Part shown: piece after piece, positions 1 to 5,248 of the stretch
Layout of the letters: every line of letters begins with the position of its first letter
How positions within the stretch are numbered: the first letter of the stretch is position 1
NCBI GenBank assembly: GCA_937915725.1
Contig: CALGGV010000044.1
Location: forward strand, 1 to 7,339
Reading direction: 5' to 3'
Length of the DNA: 7,339 nucleotides
Source of the DNA: an uncultured Selenomonadales bacterium
Lineage (GTDB): Bacteria > Bacillota > Negativicutes > Selenomonadales > Selenomonadaceae
The notes under the pieces: model-generated
The model's input: the letters and a program-made list of their open reading frames with translations, nothing else
Database searches by the model: none
Told to the model about the DNA's origin: nothing
Position numbers and translations under genes: made by a program

Positions 1-34
1 TTTGATGAATAAGAAAATTTGCTCGTGCATTAAA

Positions 35-1168
35 CTATTTCAGCATAGCAAGCATTGTACCAGCGGCAACTGCCGTACCGATAACGCCCGCTACATTCGG
101 TCCCATTGCGTGCATTAAAAGATAATTGCCGGGCTTAGACTTCATACCGACAATTTGACTTACACGCGCCGCCATTGGAACTGCAGAAACTCCCGCCGAG
201 CCGATTAAAGGATTGACTGTCCAATTTGACATACGGCACATAATTTTTCCGAAGATGACGCCGCCGGCTGTACCGCCCATAAATGCTACAAGTCCTAAGC
301 AAATTATAAGCAAAGTTTCAGGAACAAGAAAATCTTTTGCGTTCATTGTCATACCTGTACCGGTTGCCAAAAAGATTGTTACAATATTACAAAGTGAATT
401 TTGCGCAGTATCGCTTAATCTGTCAGTTACGCCACTTTCACGGAAAAGGTTACCTAACATCAACATTCCCAAAAGTGCAGTAATTGGCGGAAGTAATAAA
501 CTTACAAAAATTGTTACAGCTATTGGAAAAACTACGCGCTCAAATTTTGTAACAGTGCGCAATTCCTGCATAACAACTTCACGTTCTTTTTGAGTTGTCA
601 ACGCCTTCATAATTGGCGGCTGAATCATTGGTACGAGTGACATATAGGTATACGCTGCGACTGCTATTGCGCCCAAAAGATGCGGAGCAAGTTTAATTGA
701 AAGATAAATCGAAGTAGGACCATCTGCGCCGCCGATAATTCCTATTGCCGCCGCCTCTTTAATGTCAAAGCCAACAATCATTGCGCCTGCAAGTGCAACG
801 AAAACGCCAATTTGCGCCGCCGCGCCCAAAAGTAATGTTGAAGGTCTTGCAAGTAACGGGGCAAAGTCTGTCATTGCGCCAATTCCCAAAAAGATTAACG
901 GCGGGAAAATTTCATAGTTTATGCCGAAACGAATTGCTTGCATAACGTTCATTTCTTCGCCGAAAAATTCTGTGTTGGGAAAATTTGCCAAAATACAGCC
1001 AAAGGCTATTGGTCCCAAAAGTAACGGTTCAAATTCTTTTACAAACGCCATATATAAAAGCAAAAGTCCAACAATAATCATAATTCCGTTGCCGGGCGTA
1101 AAAGCTGAAAAGCCGCTGTCATTCCAAACTGCTTGCAACGATACTGAAAATGCGTCAAAAAATTCCAA
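35..1168 (-). CDS. oadB: Na+-translocating decarboxylase, beta subunit (OadB/GcdB/MmdB family)
   Basis: This is the integral membrane subunit that couples decarboxylation of carboxybiotin to export of Na+ in oxaloacetate, methylmalonyl-CoA or glutaconyl-CoA decarboxylases. Most of the protein is hydrophobic, consistent with many membrane segments. The family hallmark GGADGPTS is at about residues 146-153 (its Asp is the conserved ion-site residue of the family), followed by QPPIMKALTT. A second conserved block, NPLIGSAGVSAVPMAARVSQ, is near residue 320, and HAMGPNVAGVIG is near the C-terminus. The 377-aa length fits the family. A GTG three codons upstream (1177) lies inside the ribosome binding site AAGGGGTGA, so I prefer the TTG at 1168, 8 nt after AAGGGG. 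That ribosome binding site also contains the TAA of the upstream gamma gene, implying translational coupling. The substrate cannot be told, because the alpha subunit is not in view. Confidence 0.93.
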   Translation of the reverse strand: MEFFDAFSVSLQAVWNDSGFSAFTPGNGIMIIVGLLLLYMAFVKEFEPLLLGPIAFGCILANFPNTEFFGEEMNVMQAIRFGINYEIFPPLIFLGIGAMTDFAPLLARPSTLLLGAAAQIGVFVALAGAMIVGFDIKEAAAIGIIGGADGPTSIYLSIKLAPHLLGAIAVAAYTYMSLVPMIQPPIMKALTTQKEREVVMQELRTVTKFERVVFPIAVTIFVSLLLPPITALLGMLMLGNLFRESGVTDRLSDTAQNSLCNIVTIFLATGTGMTMNAKDFLVPETLLIICLGLVAFMGGTAGGVIFGKIMCRMSNWTVNPLIGSAGVSAVPMAARVSQIVGMKSKPGNYLLMHAMGPNVAGVIGTAVAAGTMLAMLK

Positions 1169-1180
1169 TTCAATCACCCC

Positions 1181-1570
1181 TTAAGCTTTTTTTGACAAAA
1201 TTTTATTGGGCGAATTTTGACGCCACGCTGAATTATTATTATTTACAACACGAACTGCGCGAACTTGTCCGGAAATTCCGCAACAAGCAATAGCCGCCGA
1301 AATTGCTGCGATAACCTCCGGCGATATTCCCTCTTCAACAACGGGCGGAGGCGCGGTATTTTCTGCTTGCAATTTTGAAATTATAGCCGCTGTTTCTTTG
1401 GCGGCGTCTTCTTCGTTTTCGCTGTCTTCAGATTTAATTTCCGGCTGTTTAGTCGGGTCGATTGCGTGAATCAGCTTGATTAAAAAACTTAGCGAAACTA
1501 ATACGACAAATACAACCGTCATATTTATAAACATAATTATGAGCGGGTTCGTCGTTACAGGATGTCCCAT
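1181..1570 (-). CDS. Na+-translocating decarboxylase, gamma/delta-type subunit (OadG/MmdD-like)
   Basis: A small membrane-anchor subunit of 129 aa that holds the carboxyltransferase to the beta subunit of a sodium-pumping decarboxylase. One transmembrane helix covers about residues 11-33. A charged, acidic linker follows at 44-59, then a short proline stretch (APPP, 73-76). The C-terminal signature runs from GISPEVIAAISAAIA (81-95) to a W-R-Q motif (116-118), the pattern of OadG/MmdD tails in Negativicutes. The ATG is preceded by GGAAGGAG with 8-nt spacing. The gene is first in a two-gene unit with the beta subunit, and its stop codon overlaps the beta ribosome binding site. It could belong to an oxaloacetate, methylmalonyl-CoA or glutaconyl-CoA enzyme; the sequence alone does not decide. 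Confidence 0.85.
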   Translation of the reverse strand: MGHPVTTNPLIIMFINMTVVFVVLVSLSFLIKLIHAIDPTKQPEIKSEDSENEEDAAKETAAIISKLQAENTAPPPVVEEGISPEVIAAISAAIACCGISGQVRAVRVVNNNNSAWRQNSPNKILSKKA

Positions 1571-1598
1571 TAAAATTTCTCCTTCCAGTCGAAATTTA

Positions 1599-1626
1599 GG
1601 GGTTAGGGGCTAAGGATTAGGGATTT
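1599..1626. repeat. Tandem heptamer repeat, four degenerate units
   Basis: Four successive heptamers are read directly: GGGGTTA, GGGGCTA, AGGATTA, GGGATTT. They lie between the predicted promoter and the ribosome binding site of the gamma subunit gene, so they would be transcribed in its leader as a C-rich strand. They resemble in style the short tandemly repeated repetitive heptamers known from cyanobacteria, but the motif is different. Confidence 0.6.
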
Positions 1627-1652
1627 TGCCACTTACTCCTAAAATTTTAAAA

Positions 1653-1682
1653 ATCTTATCTATTTTAATTACAGCGCGTCAA
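1653..1682 (-). promoter_or_regulatory. Candidate sigma-70 promoter of the decarboxylase gamma-beta operon
   Basis: On the minus strand a -35 box TTGACG (1677-1682) and a -10 box TAAGAT (1653-1658) are separated by 18 bp. The predicted leader to the gamma start at 1570 is about 75 nt and contains the heptamer repeat. Confidence 0.5.
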
Positions 1683-1699
1683 AAAAGAAAATTCTTTAT

Positions 1700-1718
1700 T
1701 TGAATAAATTTTATTCAA
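1700..1718. promoter_or_regulatory. 19-bp palindrome, candidate operator
   Basis: TTGAATAAA, one central T, then TTTATTCAA form a perfect inverted repeat with 9-bp arms. It lies 18 bp upstream of the -35 box of the decarboxylase operon and well upstream of the divergent UPF0210 promoter. It therefore sits where an activator of the decarboxylase genes could bind. I do not recognise the regulator. Confidence 0.4.
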
Positions 1719-1835
1719 CTTAGTTATTATTTTTTATTTATTAATGTACTTTCTTTTTTCCGCCAAAAAAAAGGAATGCGGCGGGCGTAGCTGAAATATA
1801 TTAGTCATTTGATTTTTACAAGTTTTCCTTTTTTC

Positions 1836-1863
1836 TTGACATTGAAAAGCTTTTTGATAGAAT
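1836..1863 (+). promoter_or_regulatory. Sigma-70 promoter of the UPF0210-GNAT-nth operon
   Basis: A consensus -35 box TTGACA (1836-1841) is followed after 16 bp by TAGAAT (1858-1863). The start of transcription would be near 1870, giving a short leader that carries AAGGAGG (1878-1884) and the TTG start at 1893. This promoter lies inside the longer open frame beginning at 1809, which argues against that upstream start. Confidence 0.65.
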
Positions 1864-1892
1864 TTAAAAATATTTTTAAGGAGGCTGAAAAT

Positions 1893-3254
1893 TTGATAAC
1901 CATTGAAGATATTTTGGAAACAAATCGAATGATAACCGAAAATAAATTGGACGTTCGTACAATCACAATGGGAATTTCTTTGAGAGACTGTGCGCATCCC
2001 AACCTTCACGAATTTTGCCGCAATGTTTACGATAAAATTACAAAGACTGCCGAATTTTTGGTAAAAACCGGCGAAGATATTGAGGCTGAATACGGCGTAC
2101 CAATTATCAACAAAAGAATTTCTGTAACGCCCGTTGCAATAGCCGCTGAATCTTGCAAAACTGAAAGTTACGTCCCAATAGCTGAAACTTTGGATAAAGC
2201 CGCAAAAGAAGTTGGAGTAAATTTTATTGGCGGCTTTTCTGCGCTTGTTGAAAAAGGTTTTACCAACGGCGACAGGATTTTGATTGAATCGATACCGCAA
2301 GCATTGGCGGCAACTGATTTAGTTTGCAGCAGTGTAAATCTTGCGTCAACTAAGGCTGGGATTAATATGGACTGCGTGCGGGAAATGGGCGAAATTATCA
2401 AACGTACCGCCGAACTTACGCGCGACAAGCAAGCTATTGGTTGTGCAAAGTTGGTAGTTTTCGCCAATGCACCGAATGATAATCCTTTTATGGCGGGCGC
2501 GTTTCACGGCGTTTCAGAGGCTGATACTGTCATAAATGTTGGTGTAAGCGGTCCCGGCGTTGTCAAACATGCACTTGAAGATTTAAAGGGCGCAAATTTT
2601 ACTGAAATTGCAGAGGCGATTAAAAAGACTGCCTTTAAAATTACCCGCGTCGGTCAACTTGTTGCAAAGGAGGCGTCGCGCAGGTTAGGCGTACAATTTG
2701 GGATTGTCGATTTATCGTTAGCTCCAACACCGGCGGTCGGTGATTCTGTTGCAAGAATTTTGGAAGAAATGGGCTTGGAAAGTTGCGGTGCGCCCGGTAC
2801 AACTGCCGCGCTTGCTCTTTTAAATGACGCGGTTAAAAAAGGCGGTTTAATGGCAAGTTCGCACGTCGGCGGATTAAGCGGGGCGTTTATTCCAGTTAGT
2901 GAAGATGAAGGAATGATCGCCGCCGTAAATGCAGGAAGTCTTTCGATTGAAAAGTTGGAGGCTATGACTTGTGTTTGTAGCGTAGGCTTAGATATGATAG
3001 CGGTTGCGGGCGATGTAAGCGCGGCTACGATTAGCGGTATAATTGCGGACGAGGCGGCTATTGGCGTTATCAACAACAAAACTACCGCCGTTAGAATTAT
3101 CCCTGTACCGAATGCTAAAGTTGGAGACGTTGTAGAATACGGCGGCTTGTTGGGCTATTGTCCGATTGTTCCCGTAAAAAGTAATTGGAGCAGTGAGGCG
3201 TTTATTGCACGCGGCGGCAGAATACCCGCGCCCGTTCGGAGTTTGACAAATTAA
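1893..3254 (+). CDS. UPF0210 / DUF711 (PFL-fold) family protein
   Basis: A 453-aa protein of the UPF0210 family, often labelled 'PFL family protein' because its fold resembles pyruvate formate-lyase. The biochemical role is not established. The match is full length: DVRTITMGISLRDC at 20-33, GCAKLVVFANAPNDNPFMAG near 183-202, NVGVSGPGVV at 215-224, a GAPGTTAALALLNDAVKKGG block, then HVGGLSGAFIPVSEDEGM. The start is TTG at 1893 because AAGGAGG lies 8 nt upstream and this gives the usual family length (about 450 aa). A start at 1809 would add 28 residues outside the family and would precede the promoter. In many Bacillota the gene follows a small ACT-domain (UPF0237) gene; none is present here. 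It is instead first in an operon with a GNAT gene and nth. Confidence 0.93.
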   Translation: MITIEDILETNRMITENKLDVRTITMGISLRDCAHPNLHEFCRNVYDKITKTAEFLVKTGEDIEAEYGVPIINKRISVTPVAIAAESCKTESYVPIAETLDKAAKEVGVNFIGGFSALVEKGFTNGDRILIESIPQALAATDLVCSSVNLASTKAGINMDCVREMGEIIKRTAELTRDKQAIGCAKLVVFANAPNDNPFMAGAFHGVSEADTVINVGVSGPGVVKHALEDLKGANFTEIAEAIKKTAFKITRVGQLVAKEASRRLGVQFGIVDLSLAPTPAVGDSVARILEEMGLESCGAPGTTAALALLNDAVKKGGLMASSHVGGLSGAFIPVSEDEGMIAAVNAGSLSIEKLEAMTCVCSVGLDMIAVAGDVSAATISGIIADEAAIGVINNKTTAVRIIPVPNAKVGDVVEYGGLLGYCPIVPVKSNWSSEAFIARGGRIPAPVRSLTN

Positions 3255-3255
3255 A

Positions 3256-3702
3256 ATGTTTAAGATAAGAAAAATCCTGCGCGAGGATACAGCGGCAGTT
3301 TTAAAAATGATGCGTACTTTTTACAATTCGGCGACAGTGATTACCAACGGCTCTGAAAAAATTTTTGCGGCGAATATTGAAAATTGTTTAGGCAGCTCCA
3401 ATTTTATTGAAGGCTTTGTATTTTTGGCAGACGAAAAAATTATCGGCTATGGAATGCTGGCGAAAGGTTATTCAACAGAATTTGGCGGCGAGTGCATTTG
3501 GATTGAAGATATTTTCATTGAGGCTGAATACCGCGGGCGCGGCTACGGTACAAAATTTATTGAATACGTCAAAGAAATTTACCCCAATAAAATTTTACGG
3601 CTTGAAACTGAACACGAAAATTTAAGCGCGTTGAATGTTTATAAAAATTTGGGTTTTAAAGAGTTGCCGTACTTGGAATTAGTTTTGGCGAATAGGGATT
3701 AA
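3256..3702 (+). CDS. GNAT-family N-acetyltransferase
   Basis: A 148-aa acetyl-CoA-dependent acetyltransferase of unknown substrate. The acetyl-CoA pyrophosphate-binding motif is RGRGYG (93-98), after the beta-4 strand WIEDIFIEAEY. Motif B, LNVYKNLGFK, is at 126-135 and closes the fold. The length is that of a single GNAT domain. The ATG follows the UPF0210 stop codon by 1 nt. The only nearby ribosome-binding-like sequence is GGAG (3238-3241), 14 nt away, so translation probably depends on coupling to the upstream gene. It is placed just before nth, but nothing in it points to DNA repair. Confidence 0.88.
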   Translation: MFKIRKILREDTAAVLKMMRTFYNSATVITNGSEKIFAANIENCLGSSNFIEGFVFLADEKIIGYGMLAKGYSTEFGGECIWIEDIFIEAEYRGRGYGTKFIEYVKEIYPNKILRLETEHENLSALNVYKNLGFKELPYLELVLANRD

Positions 3703-3704
3703 CA

Positions 3705-4349
3705 ATGGAAGATTTCAGACTTGAAGAATTAAAAATTTTGGAAGAAACATACGCGGGCGCAATTCCGGAATTAAAATTTGATTCAGTTTTTGAATTGTTG
3801 GTGGCGGTAATTTTGTCGGCGCAGTGTACAGATAAGCGCGTTAATATCGTAACGGCTGAACTTTTCCCCGTTGCAAACACGCCTGAAAAAATTTTACAGT
3901 TGGGACAAACGCGCCTTGAAGAAATTATAAGACCTTGCGGCTACTTTCGAGCAAAGGCGAAACATATTTTGGCAACAAGCGAAATGTTGATAAAAAATTA
4001 CGGCGGCGAAGTTCCGGCAGATTTTGACGAATTAATAAAGTTGCCGGGCGTCGGTAGAAAAACTGCAAATGTTGTTACAAGTGTTGCCTTTAAAAATCCG
4101 GCTATTGCGGTTGATACGCACGTTTTCAGAATTGCCAACCGCACAAAATTAGCCGAAGGTACAACTCCGCTTGAAGTTGAACTCGGCTTACAGAAAATTA
4201 TTCCAAAAGAAAAATGGGCTGACGCGCACCATTGGTTAATTTGGCACGGGCGATTAATTTGCACTTCGCGCAGTCCAAAATGTAAAGATTGTCCGCTGAA
4301 TAAAATTTGTCCTTCGAGGCAAGAGGCAAAAGGCAAGAGACAAGAGTAA
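3705..4349 (+). CDS. nth: Endonuclease III (DNA glycosylase / AP lyase)
   Basis: A base-excision repair enzyme that removes oxidised pyrimidines and cleaves the abasic strand. All hallmarks are visible. The helix-hairpin-helix LPGVGRKTA (113-121) carries the catalytic lysine K119, and VDTHVFR carries the catalytic aspartate D137. The 4Fe-4S cluster cysteines are C186-x6-C193-x2-C196-x5-C202. The 214-aa length is normal (211 in E. coli). The start follows the GNAT stop by 2 nt, with a weak AGGGA 7 nt upstream. The last residues, from about Q206 to E214, are encoded by a heptamer tandem repeat (4318-4345) rather than by family-conserved sequence, and come after the iron-sulfur loop, so activity should be unaffected. 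Confidence 0.96.
   Translation: MEDFRLEELKILEETYAGAIPELKFDSVFELLVAVILSAQCTDKRVNIVTAELFPVANTPEKILQLGQTRLEEIIRPCGYFRAKAKHILATSEMLIKNYGGEVPADFDELIKLPGVGRKTANVVTSVAFKNPAIAVDTHVFRIANRTKLAEGTTPLEVELGLQKIIPKEKWADAHHWLIWHGRLICTSRSPKCKDCPLNKICPSRQEAKGKRQE
4318..4345 (+). repeat. Heptamer tandem repeat forming the 3' end of nth
   Basis: Four heptamers, GGCAAGA, GGCAAAA, GGCAAGA, GACAAGA, lie in the last codons of nth. The 19-base stretch at 4317-4335 recurs exactly inverted at 4685-4703 beyond the zinc-ribbon gene. Confidence 0.7.
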
Positions 4350-4358
4350 TAACAAATC

Positions 4359-4387
4359 CCTACTGCCTACTGCCTTAAATCCTACTG
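4359..4387 (-). repeat. Heptamer tandem repeat between nth and the zinc-ribbon gene
   Basis: On the plus strand CCTACTG occurs at 4359, 4366 and 4381, with a degenerate CCTTAAA plus one extra base between the second and third. The third unit supplies the TAG stop and final glutamine codon of the minus-strand zinc-ribbon gene. No standard hairpin-plus-T-run terminator is seen between these convergent genes. Confidence 0.65.
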
Positions 4388-4615
4388 CCTGCGCAGCCGG
4401 GCGTTTTCTTTTTCAGTAACAACAACGTAAATAGTATCGTCGTCTTCGTCAAATTCTGCGCCGCAACGCGGGCAACATTCGTATTTTGTACCGTCGGGCA
4501 AAGTACGCTTGCCTATGCACTTTGTGCAAAATTCAGTACCGCAACGCTTGCAATGTAAAATTTCGCCAAAATTTGTCCTACCGCAGCGCGGACACGCCGA
4601 ATAATATTCTGCCAT
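4382..4615 (-). CDS. Small four-CxxC zinc-ribbon protein
   Basis: A 77-aa protein that I cannot place in a named family. It has four CxxC pairs: C8/C11, C22/C25, C30/C33 and C48/C51, three of them in a CxxCG context, with an extra C47. This is enough for two zinc sites, arranged as two ribbons or a cross-braced pair. An acidic stretch EFDEDDD (about 54-60) and a charged tail follow. Such proteins bind nucleic acid or protein partners, but no function is shown here. The ATG is supported by GGAGGGG 5 nt upstream. The gene sits alone on the minus strand, convergent with nth and divergent from the ArgA-type gene. Its final residues and stop codon lie in a heptamer repeat, and its leader carries another. 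Confidence 0.82.
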   Translation of the reverse strand: MAEYYSACPRCGRTNFGEILHCKRCGTEFCTKCIGKRTLPDGTKYECCPRCGAEFDEDDDTIYVVVTEKENARLRRQ

Positions 4616-4679
4616 AAAATCCCCTCCAATTTTTTTAAGGCTAAGAGTAAAAATTAACGAGAAAAACTTTCGGATAATT

Positions 4680-4707
4680 CCTACTGCCTTTTGCCTCTTG
4701 CCTACTG
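4680..4707 (-). repeat. Heptamer tandem repeat in the zinc-ribbon leader
   Basis: Four units on the plus strand, CCTACTG, CCTTTTG, CCTCTTG, CCTACTG, run without a gap. Bases 4685-4703 are the exact reverse complement of 4317-4335 in nth. The block lies between the predicted zinc-ribbon promoter and its ribosome binding site. Confidence 0.7.
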
Positions 4708-4717
4708 CCTAGAAAAA

Positions 4718-4726
4718 ATTATACCA
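4718..4726 (-). promoter_or_regulatory. Candidate extended -10 promoter for the zinc-ribbon gene
   Basis: On the minus strand TGG precedes a perfect TATAAT (4718-4723), an extended -10 element. The -35 region is poor (TTTCAA, 16 bp upstream). A transcript would begin near 4711 with a leader of about 95 nt that holds the heptamer repeat. On the plus strand the same AT-rich spot offers TTATAC with TTGCCT 15 bp upstream, a weak possibility for the ArgA-type gene. Confidence 0.4.
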
Positions 4727-4748
4727 CAAACAAGGAAGGTTGAAAAAT

Positions 4749-5207
4749 TTGTTTGAATACAGACACGCCACTTTCGCCGAGGTTGAGGCGATTTTTACTT
4801 TGATAAATGATTTTGCGGCTGAAGGTTTAATGTTGCCAAAAAGTTATTCCACGCTGTATGAAATTTTGCCTGAATTTGTAGTTGCAGTTGAAGTTGAGAG
4901 CGGCAAAGTTGCAGGTTGCGGCGCGCTGCATTGTACGTGGGCTGAACTTGCTGAAATTCGCAGCTTAGCCGTTAGCAAAGATTTTCAAAGGCGCGGGATT
5001 GGCGGCGAAATTGTTAAACGCCTGCTTGAAGATGGTAAAAGACTCGGCGTCAAGAAATTTTTTACATTGACTTACAACACGCCCTTTTTTGCAAGCGTCG
5101 GTTTTCAAATTGTAGAGAAAGAAACTTTGCCGCAGAAAATCTGGAGAGAATGCATCGACTGTCCAAAATTTTCTAAATGTGATGAAATTGCAATGATTCT
5201 GCAATAA
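4749..5207 (+). CDS. ArgA-type GNAT acetyltransferase, probable N-acetylglutamate synthase
   Basis: A short GNAT enzyme that probably acetylates glutamate with acetyl-CoA, the first step of arginine synthesis; the substrate is inferred from family resemblance. It shows the short ArgA pattern in full: an N-terminal HATFAEV, EGLMLPKS, VAGCGALHCTWAELAEIRSLAV, the CoA loop QRRGIGGE and LTYNTPFFASVGF. The C-terminal block LPQKIWRECIDCPKFSKCDE has cysteines spaced C-x2-C-x5-C. The length, about 152 aa, is typical. A TTG at 4740 directly abuts AAGGAAGG with no spacing, so I choose TTG at 4749, 9 nt downstream. Other arginine genes are not in the window, and it stands as a single gene with a terminator directly after it. 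Confidence 0.85.
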   Translation: MFEYRHATFAEVEAIFTLINDFAAEGLMLPKSYSTLYEILPEFVVAVEVESGKVAGCGALHCTWAELAEIRSLAVSKDFQRRGIGGEIVKRLLEDGKRLGVKKFFTLTYNTPFFASVGFQIVEKETLPQKIWRECIDCPKFSKCDEIAMILQ

Positions 5208-5212
5208 AAAAA

Positions 5213-5248
5213 ATCCCCGTCAATTTTCCGGCGGGGATAATTTTTTTT
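5213..5248. terminator. Bidirectional rho-independent terminator
   Basis: ATCCCCG (5213-5219) pairs with CGGGGAT (5232-5238), extended by a G-T and a C-G pair, around an 8-base loop. T8 follows at 5241-5248 on the plus strand, and an A-run (5206-5213) precedes it, giving a T-run on the minus strand. It serves both the ArgA-type gene and the convergent TPR gene, whose stop codon overlaps its edge. Confidence 0.85.

Larger units (their letters stand above)
1571..1892. other. Divergent regulatory spacer without a gene
   Basis: This 322-base stretch separates the minus-strand decarboxylase genes from the plus-strand UPF0210 operon. It holds a heptamer tandem repeat (1599-1626), a promoter candidate for each side, and a 19-bp palindrome (1700-1718). 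It also holds an imperfect GC arm pair, CCGCC (1760-1764) and GGCGG (1780-1784), around an A-run, whose role I cannot assign. Long open frames on the minus strand here are shadows of the UPF0210 gene. Confidence 0.7.

Noticed and set aside
1..30. Possible start of another minus-strand gene after the beta subunit (ATG at 28-30)
   Set aside because: Only ten codons are visible, no good ribosome binding site precedes it, and the peptide is not recognisable.
1760..1784. CCGCC ... GGCGG arms as a terminator
   Set aside because: The loop is long, no T-run follows on the plus strand, and no gene ends nearby; it may be a small repeat remnant but this cannot be supported.
1809..1892. Upstream ATG extension of the UPF0210 protein
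   Set aside because: It starts before the TTGACA/TAGAAT promoter, has no ribosome binding site, and adds 28 residues outside the family; TTG 1893 has AAGGAGG at 8 nt.
1734..2300. Long minus-strand open frame (188 codons)
   Set aside because: It lies antisense to the UPF0210 gene and its promoter, shows no family resemblance and has low-complexity composition; it is a shadow.
4359..4707. CRISPR array from the repeated CCTACTG units
   Set aside because: Units are 7 bases, contiguous and degenerate, with no spacers of even length.
4317..4710. Inverted 19-base repeats as ends of a mobile element carrying the zinc-ribbon gene
   Set aside because: There is no transposase or target-site duplication, and the arms are parts of heptamer arrays, which explain the match better.
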